Source: CAZLKN01 sp964560135 (lineage in GTDB: Bacteria; Actinomycetota; JAICYB01). From it: DNA of 21,888 nt. The notes under the pieces are model-generated. The model searched no databases, was not told the DNA's origin, and saw only the letters and a program-made list of their open reading frames with translations. A program made the translations under genes and the position numbers. The DNA is taken from assembly GCA_964560135.1 (NCBI GenBank), contig CAZLKN010000051.1, forward strand, positions 1 to 21,888, given 5' to 3'. The number at the start of each line of letters is the position of its first letter. The stretch's first letter is position 1. Below are positions 1-7,637 of this stretch, one piece after another.

Positions 1-2
1 TG

Positions 3-608
3 ATCGGGGGCCACGAGTTCTACGTCGTCGGCCTCACCGAGAACCGCACCATCTTCGGCGGAACGCCGCTGCTGTTCATGGACGTCGGGGACACGCAGAA
101 CCTCGTGTTCCAGGGCCAGCCCGTGGCGACCGCGATCGTGGCCCGGGGACCGCTGCCGCCCCTGCCCGACACCGCCGTCGCCAAGAGCGTGGAGGAGACC
201 TGGGAGGACGCGCTGCGCCCCCTGGAGAAGCCGGTGGGCGCGATCGACGTCGTCCAAGTGCTGCTGTGGATGGTGGCGGCGACGATCATCGGTGCCGTCG
301 TCTACCTGTCGGCTCTGGAGCGCCGCCGCGACTTCGCCGTGCTGAAGGCCGTCGGGGCGTCGTCTCGCGGGCTGCTGGCAGGGCTGGCCACCCAGTCGGT
401 GCTGGTGGCCCTCGTGGCCGCGGTGCTGGCCACCGGGATCCAGGCCGCGCTCGTGCCGGTCTTCCCGATCCCGGTGTCGGTGCCGGCCCGGGCCTACATC
501 CAGCTACCCCTGCTGGCGCTGGCGGCCGGGGCGCTGGCCAGCCTCGGGGGCCTGCGCAAGGCCGTGAACGTCGATCCCGCCGTCGCGTTCTCGGGGCCGG
601 GAGGATAG
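3..608 (+). CDS. ABC transporter permease, FtsX/MacB-type, C-terminal part (5' end outside window)
   Basis: The reading frame is open from the left edge to a TAG at 606-608, so only the last ~201 residues are visible. They comprise the end of an extracytoplasmic domain, then an FtsX-like membrane domain. A hydrophobic helix (VLLWMVAATIIGAVVYL) runs into the family's hallmark cytoplasmic loop ERRRDFAVLKAVGAS, followed by two more hydrophobic segments (LVALVAAVLATGI and LPLLALAAGALASL). Such permeases pair with a LolD/MacB-type ATPase to move lipids, peptides or lipoproteins out of the membrane. The next gene starts 3 bp downstream and encodes such an ATPase, so the two almost certainly form one transporter and one transcript. 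The substrate cannot be deduced. From memory, M. tuberculosis Rv0072 and Rv2563 are comparable permeases beside cNMP-domain ATPases. Confidence 0.88.
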   Translation: MGGHEFYVVGLTENRTIFGGTPLLFMDVGDTQNLVFQGQPVATAIVARGPLPPLPDTAVAKSVEETWEDALRPLEKPVGAIDVVQVLLWMVAATIIGAVVYLSALERRRDFAVLKAVGASSRGLLAGLATQSVLVALVAAVLATGIQAALVPVFPIPVSVPARAYIQLPLLALAAGALASLGGLRKAVNVDPAVAFSGPGG

Positions 609-611
609 GCG

Positions 612-1724
612 ATGCCCGACCTCGAAGTCCGCGAGCTCACGATCGAGTACTCCAAGGGCGGGTACGTCGTCCGTCCCATCGACAACCTCTGGCTGCGCGC
701 CGCCGACGGCGAGCTGATCGTGCTGCTCGGCCCGTCCGGATGCGGGAAGACGACGCTGCTGTCGGCCTTCGGCGGGATCCTCAAGCCCACCAAGGGCCTC
801 GTCCTCGTGGGGTCGACGAGCGTGACGCACCTCGACGGGCAGGCGCTCAACGAGTACCGGCGCCGCGGCGTCGGGATCTGCTTCCAGGCCTTCAATCTGA
901 TCCCGTCGCTGACGGCGATGGAGAACGTGGCGGCGCCGCTGCTGGTGGCCGGGATATCCGCTTCGCACGCCCGGGCCCGGGCCCGCGCGCTGCTCGAGCG
1001 CGTGGACATGGGGGACCGGGCGCACCACCGGCCGGGGAACCTGTCCGGCGGGCAGCAGCAGCGGGTGGCGATCGCCCGCGCGCTCGCCCACGACGCCCCG
1101 CTCCTGCTGGCCGACGAGCCGACGGCCAACCTCGACTACATCCAGGCCGAGTCGGTGATCCGCCTGCTGCGCGAGCTCGCCGGGCCCGGACGCCTGATCG
1201 TGGTCTCCACCCACGACGACCGCATGGTGCCCATCGCCGACCAGATCGTGGAGCTCGCCCCGCGCTTCCGGTCCGACACCGGGCCCCCGGAGCGCGTGAG
1301 CTTCGCGCCGGGCGAGACGATCTTCGAGCAGGGGTCCCGCGGCGAGCTGATCTACGTGATCCAGCAGGGCGAGGTGGACATATTCCGCCTGCGCGACGAC
1401 CGCACCGAGGAGCACATCGCCGGTGTGGGACCGGGGGAGTACTTCGGCGAGCTCGGGCCCCTGCTGGGGTTCCCGCGTTCGGCTACGGCCCGGGCGCGCA
1501 CCCAGGTGAGTGCGACCGCGTTCGGCCAGAAGGACTTCAAGGAGCAGGTGCTCGCGCCCGAGCGCAAGCGGGAGCCCGAACGCACGTCGATCATCGGCAC
1601 GGTGGGTGCGATGGCTGCGTCCGGTGCGGGCCCGCGGTTCTGCGGATCCTGCGGCGCCCAGCGGGAGCCCGGCGACCGCTTCTGTGCGTCGTGCGGCCGG
1701 ACCTTCCCCCAGTCGGCGTCGTAG
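612..1724 (+). CDS. ABC transporter ATP-binding protein fused to a cyclic-nucleotide-binding domain and a C-terminal zinc ribbon
   Basis: 370 aa with three modules. Residues 1-~220 are an ABC ATPase: Walker A GPSGCGKT at 40-47, signature LSGGQQQR at 144-151, Walker B LLLADEP from 164, D-loop ANLD and H-loop STHDD. Residues ~227-315 are a CRP-like cNMP-binding domain. Its phosphate-binding cassette is intact (FGEL at 278-281, PRSAT at 288-292), keeping the Glu280 and Arg289 that bind ribose and cyclic phosphate. Residues 344-361 form a zinc ribbon with C344, C347, C358 and C361. GGAGG seven bases before the ATG is a good ribosome binding site, and the gene follows the permease after 3 bp. ABC plus cNMP-binding fusions exist in M. 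tuberculosis (Rv0073, Rv2564, from memory); the added ribbon is unusual. I infer an exporter whose ATPase senses cyclic nucleotide, possibly made by the nearby cyclase. Confidence 0.92.
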   Translation: MPDLEVRELTIEYSKGGYVVRPIDNLWLRAADGELIVLLGPSGCGKTTLLSAFGGILKPTKGLVLVGSTSVTHLDGQALNEYRRRGVGICFQAFNLIPSLTAMENVAAPLLVAGISASHARARARALLERVDMGDRAHHRPGNLSGGQQQRVAIARALAHDAPLLLADEPTANLDYIQAESVIRLLRELAGPGRLIVVSTHDDRMVPIADQIVELAPRFRSDTGPPERVSFAPGETIFEQGSRGELIYVIQQGEVDIFRLRDDRTEEHIAGVGPGEYFGELGPLLGFPRSATARARTQVSATAFGQKDFKEQVLAPERKREPERTSIIGTVGAMAASGAGPRFCGSCGAQREPGDRFCASCGRTFPQSAS

Positions 1725-1746
1725 GGAGACCGGCGCCACCTTCCCG

Positions 1747-2874
1747 CTAGGACACGGGTGTGCCGCAGTGGGGGCAGAACCGGTCGGCGGCGAGCATCGG
1801 ACCGCTGCAGGACCGGCACCAGCCGAGCGGTGATCCGCAGCTTCCGCAGAACCGGTCCCCGGGATCCACGCGGTCCACGCAGCTCGGGCAGAACAGGACC
1901 GACGGATCGGGTCCGGTGTCGACGGCCGGGACGGGCGGGGTACTCGTCGGCCAGTCGCCGGCGGGCTGGGTCGGCGGCGGTTCGGGGGGGCGGGTCCGGC
2001 GGGGGCCGAACCGGCGCTGGCCGTCGGCGGGCTCGGCGTCGGAGGTGAGACGTCGTTCCTCCATGGCCGCGGCGAGGGCCTCCACCACGTCCAGCGCGCT
2101 GGCGTAGCGGCCGGAGGGCTGCTTGGCCATCGCGCGGCGCATCACCTCGTCCACCGAGGGAGTGAGTGAGAGGTTGCGGGCCGTGGCGCTGGGGATGTCC
2201 TGCGTGGCGTGGGCCATCATCACCGCCAGGGGCGTATCGGCCAGGAACGGCGGATCGCCGGTGAGGCACTCGAAGGCCACGCAGCCGAACGCGTACAGGT
2301 CGGCCCGGTAGTCGACCTCCACAGCCTGTGCCTGCTCGGGGGCCATGTACTCGGCGGTCCCCATCCACTGACCGGTGCTCGTGATCCCGCGCGTCCCGAC
2401 GGCTTTGGATAACCCGAAGTCGGACAGGTACACGTGCCCCTCGGCCTCCAGCAGCACGTTGCCCGGCTTGACGTCGCGGTGGATGAAGCCGCGGCCGTGG
2501 GCGTGGTCCAGGGCCTTGGCGATGTCGGCGAGGATCGGCAGCGCCTCGTCTCCGGGCAGGGCGCCGCGGCGGTGCAGCAGCGCGCCGAGGGTCTCGCCGT
2601 CCACGAGCTTCATGGCCAGGAAGACGTGGCCCCCCTCCTCGCCGGCCTCGTAGACGGGGACGATGTGGGGGTGCTCGAGGCGGGCGGAGTTCACGCCCTC
2701 GAGCTGGAAGCGCTGCACGAACTGGTGGTCGGCCGCCAGGGCGGGGTTGAGCACCTTCAGCGCCACCGGCCGGTCGAGCCGGAGCTGGATCGCCCGGTAG
2801 ACGATCGCCATCCCGCCGCGCCCCAGCACCTGCTCGACGCGGAAGCCGCCGACCCGCGTGCCCTCCTCGAGCAT
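1747..2874 (-). CDS. Soluble Ser/Thr protein kinase (PknB-like) with C-terminal double zinc ribbons
   Basis: 375 aa. A Hanks-type kinase domain fills residues ~10-265. It has the glycine loop GRGGMAIVY at 18-26, catalytic Lys40, a candidate helix-C Glu59, the catalytic loop HRDVKPGN with Asp134 and Asn139, the DFG motif at 152-154 and the APE motif ending at Glu180. Activation-loop Thr165, Thr167 and Thr173 are candidate autophosphorylation sites. All catalytic residues are present, so it should be active. A Pro-rich linker leads to four CxxC knuckles (329/332, 343/346, 353/356, 367/370), that is two double zinc ribbons. There is no membrane segment and no PASTA repeat, unlike classical PknB, so the protein is cytosolic and the ribbons probably serve docking. 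Its start lies 3 bp after the cyclase stop, so cyclase and kinase are co-transcribed. It ends 22 bp from the convergent ABC ATPase. Confidence 0.93.
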   Translation of the reverse strand: MLEEGTRVGGFRVEQVLGRGGMAIVYRAIQLRLDRPVALKVLNPALAADHQFVQRFQLEGVNSARLEHPHIVPVYEAGEEGGHVFLAMKLVDGETLGALLHRRGALPGDEALPILADIAKALDHAHGRGFIHRDVKPGNVLLEAEGHVYLSDFGLSKAVGTRGITSTGQWMGTAEYMAPEQAQAVEVDYRADLYAFGCVAFECLTGDPPFLADTPLAVMMAHATQDIPSATARNLSLTPSVDEVMRRAMAKQPSGRYASALDVVEALAAAMEERRLTSDAEPADGQRRFGPRRTRPPEPPPTQPAGDWPTSTPPVPAVDTGPDPSVLFCPSCVDRVDPGDRFCGSCGSPLGWCRSCSGPMLAADRFCPHCGTPVS

Positions 2875-2877
2875 GCC

Positions 2878-4065
2878 TCAGTCCACCATCGGTTCCCAGT
2901 CCACCGAGAACACCGGCTGCTCGGCGGTCTGGCCCTTGAGCGGCATCCGGAGCTCTTCGCGCGCGGCGATCGCCCCGCCGAGCTCGACCCACGCCCGCTC
3001 GGTGACGAGGATCTGGCCGGGTTCGGCCTTCCCGGCGAGCCACGCGGCGTCGTTGACGGGTTCGCCGATCACCGTGTACTCGAGGCGACGCGTGCTGCCG
3101 ATGTTGCCGGCGACGACCTCACCGAAGTCGATGCCCGTGCCGATGGCCAGCGGCGGATCTCCGGTGGATCCACGCAGCTCGTTGAGCCTCCGGATCCCGG
3201 CCATCATCTCCACGGCGGCCACGACCGCGCGCCGGGCCGCCCCCTCGACCGGCTTGGGGGCCCCGAAGACCGCCAGGATCGCGTCCCCGATGAACTTGTC
3301 GACGTTGCCGCCGTAGTCGATCACGTTGTCCACGGCCCCCGCGAGCCACGTGTTCACCGTGGCCACGATCTCGGGGGCCTCCATCGTGCGCGACAGCGCG
3401 GAGAAGCCGCGGAGGTCGGCGTTGAGCACGGCCACGTCCACGCGGGCGCCTTCGAAGGACAACGCCTCCGGGGAGCCGGCGGCCTCGGCCACCTGGTGGT
3501 TGACGTACCGGGCGAACAGGTCGCGGGCCTCGCGGACCTCGTCGTGGGCCCGCGCGTTCTGCAGCGCGATCGCGATCAGCTCGCTGAGGAAGGTCACGAG
3601 CTCCAGGTCGGCGTCCGAGAACGCCTCCAGGCGCCTGGTGTCGTCGAGGTACACCACGCCCTCCACGCGGTCGCGCACCTTCAGGGGGACGGCGAGGATC
3701 GACCGGAGGCCGAGGCCCACCACGCTGGCGCGGCCGGCCAGGCGGTCGTCGGTCTGTGCGTCGGCGCTCACGACGGGCTCGGCGGTGTCGAACACCTTGC
3801 CGAACAGCGTCCGCGACATCCGGAAGCCCTCCGAGGCCAGCTCCCCGGCGTCGATGCGGCGCAGCGCATGCGGGGTGAGGGTGCCGTCGGCGCCCCGGAG
3901 CATGACCAGTCCCCGCTCGGCCCCCACCTCCCGGATCAGCAGGTCGATCGCGCGGTCCATCACCTCGTCGACGTCGAGGGTGGAGTTCACATGGCGGGCG
4001 ACGTTGAGGGCGAGGCGGTACCGCGCGAGAAGTGCCCGCTCCCGATCCGCCGGTTCGCTCGTCAT
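2878..4065 (-). CDS. GAF domain plus class III adenylate/guanylate cyclase
   Basis: 395 aa. Residues ~20-172 form a GAF sensor domain, a short coiled linker (~172-195) follows, and residues ~205-390 are a class III nucleotidyl cyclase catalytic domain. Metal-binding Asp217 (NADLRGF) and Asp261 (FIGDAI) are present. Lys257 and Thr331 occupy the base-selecting positions, a Lys/Thr pair typical of adenylate cyclases, so cAMP is the likely product. Asn338 is present, but the transition-state Arg four residues later is Trp342 (PVNDAAWL; codon TGG at 3042-3040, one C-to-T step from CGG). Activity could therefore be much reduced, or the domain could have a regulatory role. Start: GAGG lies four bases before the ATG. 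The gene is divergent from the membrane protein across only 26 bp and is first in a two-gene unit with the kinase. No membrane segment is seen. Confidence 0.92.
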   Translation of the reverse strand: MTSEPADRERALLARYRLALNVARHVNSTLDVDEVMDRAIDLLIREVGAERGLVMLRGADGTLTPHALRRIDAGELASEGFRMSRTLFGKVFDTAEPVVSADAQTDDRLAGRASVVGLGLRSILAVPLKVRDRVEGVVYLDDTRRLEAFSDADLELVTFLSELIAIALQNARAHDEVREARDLFARYVNHQVAEAAGSPEALSFEGARVDVAVLNADLRGFSALSRTMEAPEIVATVNTWLAGAVDNVIDYGGNVDKFIGDAILAVFGAPKPVEGAARRAVVAAVEMMAGIRRLNELRGSTGDPPLAIGTGIDFGEVVAGNIGSTRRLEYTVIGEPVNDAAWLAGKAEPGQILVTERAWVELGGAIAAREELRMPLKGQTAEQPVFSVDWEPMVD

Positions 4066-4091
4066 AGTGCCTCGTTTAGCATGACGGAACG

Positions 4092-5288
4092 ATGCGCGTC
4101 CTGCCGCGATCCGCCGCCGCGTCCGTGGCGGCGCTGGTGCTCGGGCTGGTGCTGTCCTTCGGTGCGGCGGTGTGGCTCCGGGCGGTCGCGCCCGGCCCGG
4201 ACGCGTTGTGGCGGCACGCCGCCCCGGCGCAGATGGCGGTGTGGGTGCAGGCCGCTGCCCACGGCGCGCCGGTGGAGTTGTCGGGCGGGGCCGAGATCTC
4301 CTCGGAGCGCCTGCGGCGCATCACCGGGTTCTTCGGCCGCGATGCCGAGGTCGGCGGCGAGGTGGGGGTGCTGCTCGTCCCGGGCACGATCCTGCTCGCC
4401 GTCGCTGCCGTGTTCGTGGCAGGCGGCCGGCGATCGGGGGCGCGGGACGACGGCGAGATCCTCACGGCCGCGGCCGGCGCCGCCGCCGTCTACGGCATCG
4501 CGCTCGGCGTGCTGGCGGCGCTGGCGACCTGGCGCACCGGGGTGGGCGGGCGGATCGTGGCCGCGGGGGCCGAGGCCGGTGTGAACCCGTGGACCGCCGG
4601 GGTGCTCGCTGCGCTGTGGGCCGGTGCGCTCACGGGGGCCGGCGCGGCGAGCGTCCGCGACCGGTGGTCCCCGTCGACCCGCGCCCTGGGGGGAGCGTGG
4701 GCCCGCGCCGTGGCTGCCGGAGCCGGCACCGCCGCCATCGTGCTCGTCGTGTGGGCGGCGTCGCGCGGCGAGACGGGCGACGCCGATCCCGCCCTGATCG
4801 CGCTCGGGGTCCTGCTGCTGCTGCCGAACGCCGTGGGCTCGGCGCTGGTGGCCGCCCACGGTGCGCCGATGCTCGTATCGATCGACGCCGGACCGCTGTC
4901 GGGATGGCGGCGCATCGACTACCTGCACGGCACCGCCGACGGGGACCCGGCCGTGCTCGGATGGCTGTTCCTGCTCGTCCCCCTGGCCGCGGGCCTCGTG
5001 GCCGGACGGGCGCTCGGACGCCGGATGCCCGGCCCGGGGGCCTGGCCCCCGTTCGCCCCTGCGGCGGCCTTCGGGGCGCTGTGGGGGGCGACGCTGTGCG
5101 CTCTCGCGATCCTGCTGCGGGTCCGGATGGCGTCCAGCTTCGGCATCGGCCGCGTCGCGCCGGCGGGCGAGGTGGCCATCGATCCCTTCGCCGCTCTGCT
5201 CGCCGGCATCGTCTGGGGGACCGCCGTCGCCTACCTCGGGATGCTCACCGTCTCCGGGCGCGCGCCGGTGCCTCAGGGCAGCGGGTAG
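4092..5288 (+). CDS. Polytopic membrane protein of unknown function (about 9 TM helices)
   Basis: 398 aa, Ala/Gly/Leu/Val-rich, with about nine predicted membrane helices. The first is at residues ~8-30 (VAALVLGLVLSFGAAVWL), and others include VGVLLVPGTILLAVAAVFV, YGIALGVLAALATW, LIALGVLLLLPNAVGSALV, LGWLFLLVPLAAGLVAG and a last one near 370-390. No catalytic or transporter signature was recognised. The helix count and the 'LLPNAVGSAL...' segment are vaguely like the actinobacterial DUF6350 membrane proteins, but I would not assign it. It is divergent from the cyclase with a 26-bp spacer, so the two promoters must overlap the genes or each other, which allows joint control. Its 3' end overlaps the convergent zinc-ribbon gene by 16 bp. 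The start codon has only a weak ribosome binding site. Confidence 0.75.
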   Translation: MRVLPRSAAASVAALVLGLVLSFGAAVWLRAVAPGPDALWRHAAPAQMAVWVQAAAHGAPVELSGGAEISSERLRRITGFFGRDAEVGGEVGVLLVPGTILLAVAAVFVAGGRRSGARDDGEILTAAAGAAAVYGIALGVLAALATWRTGVGGRIVAAGAEAGVNPWTAGVLAALWAGALTGAGAASVRDRWSPSTRALGGAWARAVAAGAGTAAIVLVVWAASRGETGDADPALIALGVLLLLPNAVGSALVAAHGAPMLVSIDAGPLSGWRRIDYLHGTADGDPAVLGWLFLLVPLAAGLVAGRALGRRMPGPGAWPPFAPAAAFGALWGATLCALAILLRVRMASSFGIGRVAPAGEVAIDPFAALLAGIVWGTAVAYLGMLTVSGRAPVPQGSG

Positions 5289-6064
5289 CAGGTGCCGGAG
5301 TCCTGGATCACCGAGTGGTTGTCGTTGGCCACCAGCGTGCACAGGGCCGTGGCGCCCTCGGGAACGTCCGCCGGGCCGAGTCCGGTGTAGGGACTGGCGC
5401 CCATCTCACCGGGGGTGTCCGGGTACAGGGCCCACGGGCCGCCACCGGGGACCCCCGCCTCCTCGGGTGGGACGGTGTCGAAGAAGAAGTGGACGTGCTT
5501 CTGGCCCGCCCCGAGGATCGGCTCGTAGCCGAAGGTCTGGAAGGCCACCACGAATGTGTCGTCCTGCACCTCGATGTCCATGATGCGGACGAAGAACTCG
5601 GCCCCCGGCGGCGCGGTCGGGACCACCGGTGTGGGCTCGACGAACGGCGTCGGCTCGAGGTCGTCGGCCCCGGCCGGGGTGGTGTCGTCGCCGCCGCCGC
5701 GGGTGAGTGCGAACACGAGGCCGCCGAGGACCACCACGGTGGCGGCCGCCACGCCGAGCACCTGCATCGACGAGCGCTTCGGCGGTACCTGCATGCCGGG
5801 GGCCGGGGCTCCGGGGGGCGGCGCGGGGGCGCCCGGGACCGGCCCGGACGGCGTGGACGCGGGCGGTCCGCCCTGCGCCGGCGGTTGCTCCGGCGGCGGC
5901 GTCTGGTTCGGTGGTGCCTGCCCCGACGGTGGTGGAGCGTGGCTCGGAGGTGCCTGCTCCGCCGGCGGGCCGGCCTCGAAGCGCGCACCGCACTGCGTGC
6001 AGAAGGTCGCGGACATCCGGACCTGACGGCCGCAGTTCGGGCAGTTCTTCATTCCCTCGGCCAT
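5273..6064 (-). CDS. Zinc-ribbon / Pro-rich / single-TM membrane protein with extracytoplasmic C-terminal domain
   Basis: 263 aa. An N-terminal zinc ribbon has C8, C11, C22 and C25 (CPNCGRQVR...FCTQCG). Residues ~33-95 are a disordered Pro/Gln/Ala-rich linker. After Lys96-Arg97 comes one membrane helix at ~101-120. The rest (~121-263) should lie outside the cytoplasm. It starts with a Thr/Pro-rich stretch and then a globular domain containing QKHVHFFFDT and two Cys near the C terminus (ALCTL, SGTCYP) that could form a disulfide. The topology links a cytosolic ribbon to an outside sensor or binding domain; function is unknown. The ATG at 6064 has AGGAG directly abutting it, which is too close, so the second ATG (6052, residue 5) may be the true start. 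It is convergent with and overlaps the membrane-protein gene by 16 bp. Confidence 0.8.
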   Translation of the reverse strand: MAEGMKNCPNCGRQVRMSATFCTQCGARFEAGPPAEQAPPSHAPPPSGQAPPNQTPPPEQPPAQGGPPASTPSGPVPGAPAPPPGAPAPGMQVPPKRSSMQVLGVAAATVVVLGGLVFALTRGGGDDTTPAGADDLEPTPFVEPTPVVPTAPPGAEFFVRIMDIEVQDDTFVVAFQTFGYEPILGAGQKHVHFFFDTVPPEEAGVPGGGPWALYPDTPGEMGASPYTGLGPADVPEGATALCTLVANDNHSVIQDSGTCYPLP

Positions 6065-6152
6065 CTCCTACCCCCGTGCTCGACGTGAGCCACAGTCTAC
6101 CGGTCCCGCACGGCGCACCGACGCGCCGGCGATTCGTCCGGAACGTCCCCGA

Positions 6153-6171
6153 CGGCCACCCGGGGTGGCCG
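6153..6171. promoter_or_regulatory. Palindrome in a divergent intergenic region (candidate operator)
   Basis: Perfect 8-bp inverted arms, CGGCCACC at 6153-6160 and GGTGGCCG at 6164-6171, with a 3-bp centre. It lies in the 167-bp divergent spacer (6065-6231) between the zinc-ribbon membrane protein and the secreted subtilase-like gene, where a dimeric regulator could act on both. No convincing -35/-10 pair was seen nearby. In DNA this GC-rich, some palindromes arise by chance. Confidence 0.3.
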
Positions 6172-6231
6172 CGTTGAGATTGGTCGAGGCGAGGTGGTGG
6201 TGCGGGGGCTCGTACAGCTGGGGAGGTAGTC

Positions 6232-7537
6232 ATGCGCTCACGTCACTCGATCCTGTCCGTCTGCCTGGCGCTCGCGCTCGCGCTGGGATTGCTGCCGCGG
6301 CTTGTCGCCGCTCCGGCGGCCGCCGATCTTCCGGTGGAGCTGCCCGTGGACGTCGCTGACGCGGTCACCCACGCGGAGGCGGAGGCGCTCGGTGCCCTGG
6401 ACGGTCTCCGTCCGGCGGTGCCCGGCGTCCGGGTCGCGTTGCTGTCCACGGGGGTCGACCCCTCGGCGCTGCCGGAGGCCCTCCGGGGAGGCCTCGAGCA
6501 CGTCTGGGGGGCCCGCGACGCCGACGGGCTCGGCACCTACGCGGCGTCGGTCCTGCAGCAGCTCCTGGAGGAGCCGCGGATCCGGTCCTTCTCGCTGTAC
6601 GGCGGTGGCCGGTTCCACGCCGACCGGATGCGCCACGCGCTGCGCTGGTCCGCGCGGAACGCCGGCAACCTCGACGTGGTGCTGCTCGCCTTCCCGTCCC
6701 ACGAGGTGCTCGATCCGGTGCTGGCGACGATGCACGCCGGCGAGTGGGACCTGCTCACCGAGGCGATCGGCGCCCACCCGGCCCCCGGGCAGGAGGGCAC
6801 CGTATTCGGGGTCGCGCTCGACGGCCGGACGCGCGCCCGGCAGCTCGCCGGCGCGCCGGTGGAGCACCGCCGCGTGATGGAGGTCTTCGCCGGCCGGGTG
6901 GCCTACTGGAACGAGATCCGCGGCTCGCTGGAGGATCTCCGGGCCGCGGGCGTGGCCGTCGTGGCCCCCGCGGGTGACGTCGGCCCGGGCCTGCAGACCG
7001 TGCTCGGGCTCGCGTCCCTGCCCGAGGTCGTGACGGTCGCAGCCGGCGACGCCGCCGGCATCTCCGGGCGCTCGGCGTCCGGGCCGGGTCTGGACGGAGG
7101 CGTCAAGCCCGATCTCGCGGCGCCCACGGGGATCGTCGGGTTGTTGCCCGAGCGCTCGGCCCTGGCCGCCGACCTCGGCGATGAGGGCCTGCTCGATGCG
7201 TCCCTGGAGCCGATGTGGGACGCGGGCGATCCCCCCACCGACGCGCGCGCCCGGCTGGATACGAGCGTGACGTCCGCTGCCGTGGTGGCTGCGACGACGG
7301 GGGCCCTGCGGGCGGAGGGTGTCGAGGATGTGGCGGTGCAGCGTGGCGCGCTCACGGCGGCGTCGGTCCCGTTGGACGGCACGCCTGTGTGGCGGCAGGG
7401 GGCGGGGGTCCTGCGAGGCGTCCCCGACGCCGCGTTCGCGTCGTCGCGTCCGCTCGCGCTCGGCCACGGCGACCTGGGGGCCGAACCCGACCACGGATCG
7501 TGGACGACGCTCGTGGGATTCGCCAACGGCGCGCCGG
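6232..7537 (+). CDS. Secreted subtilase-fold (S8) protein lacking catalytic residues, N-terminal part, runs into a gap
   Basis: 435 residues are visible before the gap. A signal peptide covers ~1-31 (RSRH, then the hydrophobic LALALALGLLP, Ala-rich cleavage near 31). Residues ~60-365 follow the subtilase pattern: VRVALLSTGVD at the catalytic-Asp strand, DGLGTYAAS at the His motif, VVAPAGDVG at the oxyanion-Asn motif, then VTVAAGD, the diagnostic GGVKPDLAAP and DTSVTSAAVVA at the Ser motif. Catalytic Asp is Ser72, His is Leu100, oxyanion Asn is Asp249, and only Ser345 remains. It is therefore most likely a pseudoprotease with a binding or structural role on the cell surface. GGAGGT four bases before the ATG is a strong ribosome binding site. 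The gene presumably continues at 7638 as the same protein. Confidence 0.85.
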
Positions 7538-7637
7538 NNNNNNNNNNNNNNNNNNNNNNNNNNNNNNNNNNNNNNNNNNNNNNNNNNNNNNNNNNNNNNN
7601 NNNNNNNNNNNNNNNNNNNNNNNNNNNNNNNNNNNNN
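7538..7637. other. Assembly gap of 100 N
   Basis: A run of exactly 100 N inside the subtilase-like gene. The reading frame before the gap (codons beginning at 6232+3n) differs from that after it (codons at 7638+3n). The 100 is therefore a conventional placeholder, not the true length, and no frameshift should be inferred. Confidence 0.97.

Noticed and set aside
1352..3043. 563-residue minus-strand open frame overlapping the kinase, and similar long frames at 4062-5342, 4172-6088, 6238-7494 and 8115-9455
   Set aside because: All are Arg/Gly/Pro-rich shadows of real genes in another frame, without ribosome binding sites or motifs.
2434..4584. 716-residue open frame on the plus strand across the kinase and cyclase genes
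   Set aside because: It is antisense to two genes with intact catalytic motifs, its composition is the reverse-frame pattern expected in very GC-rich DNA, and it shows no recognisable domain.
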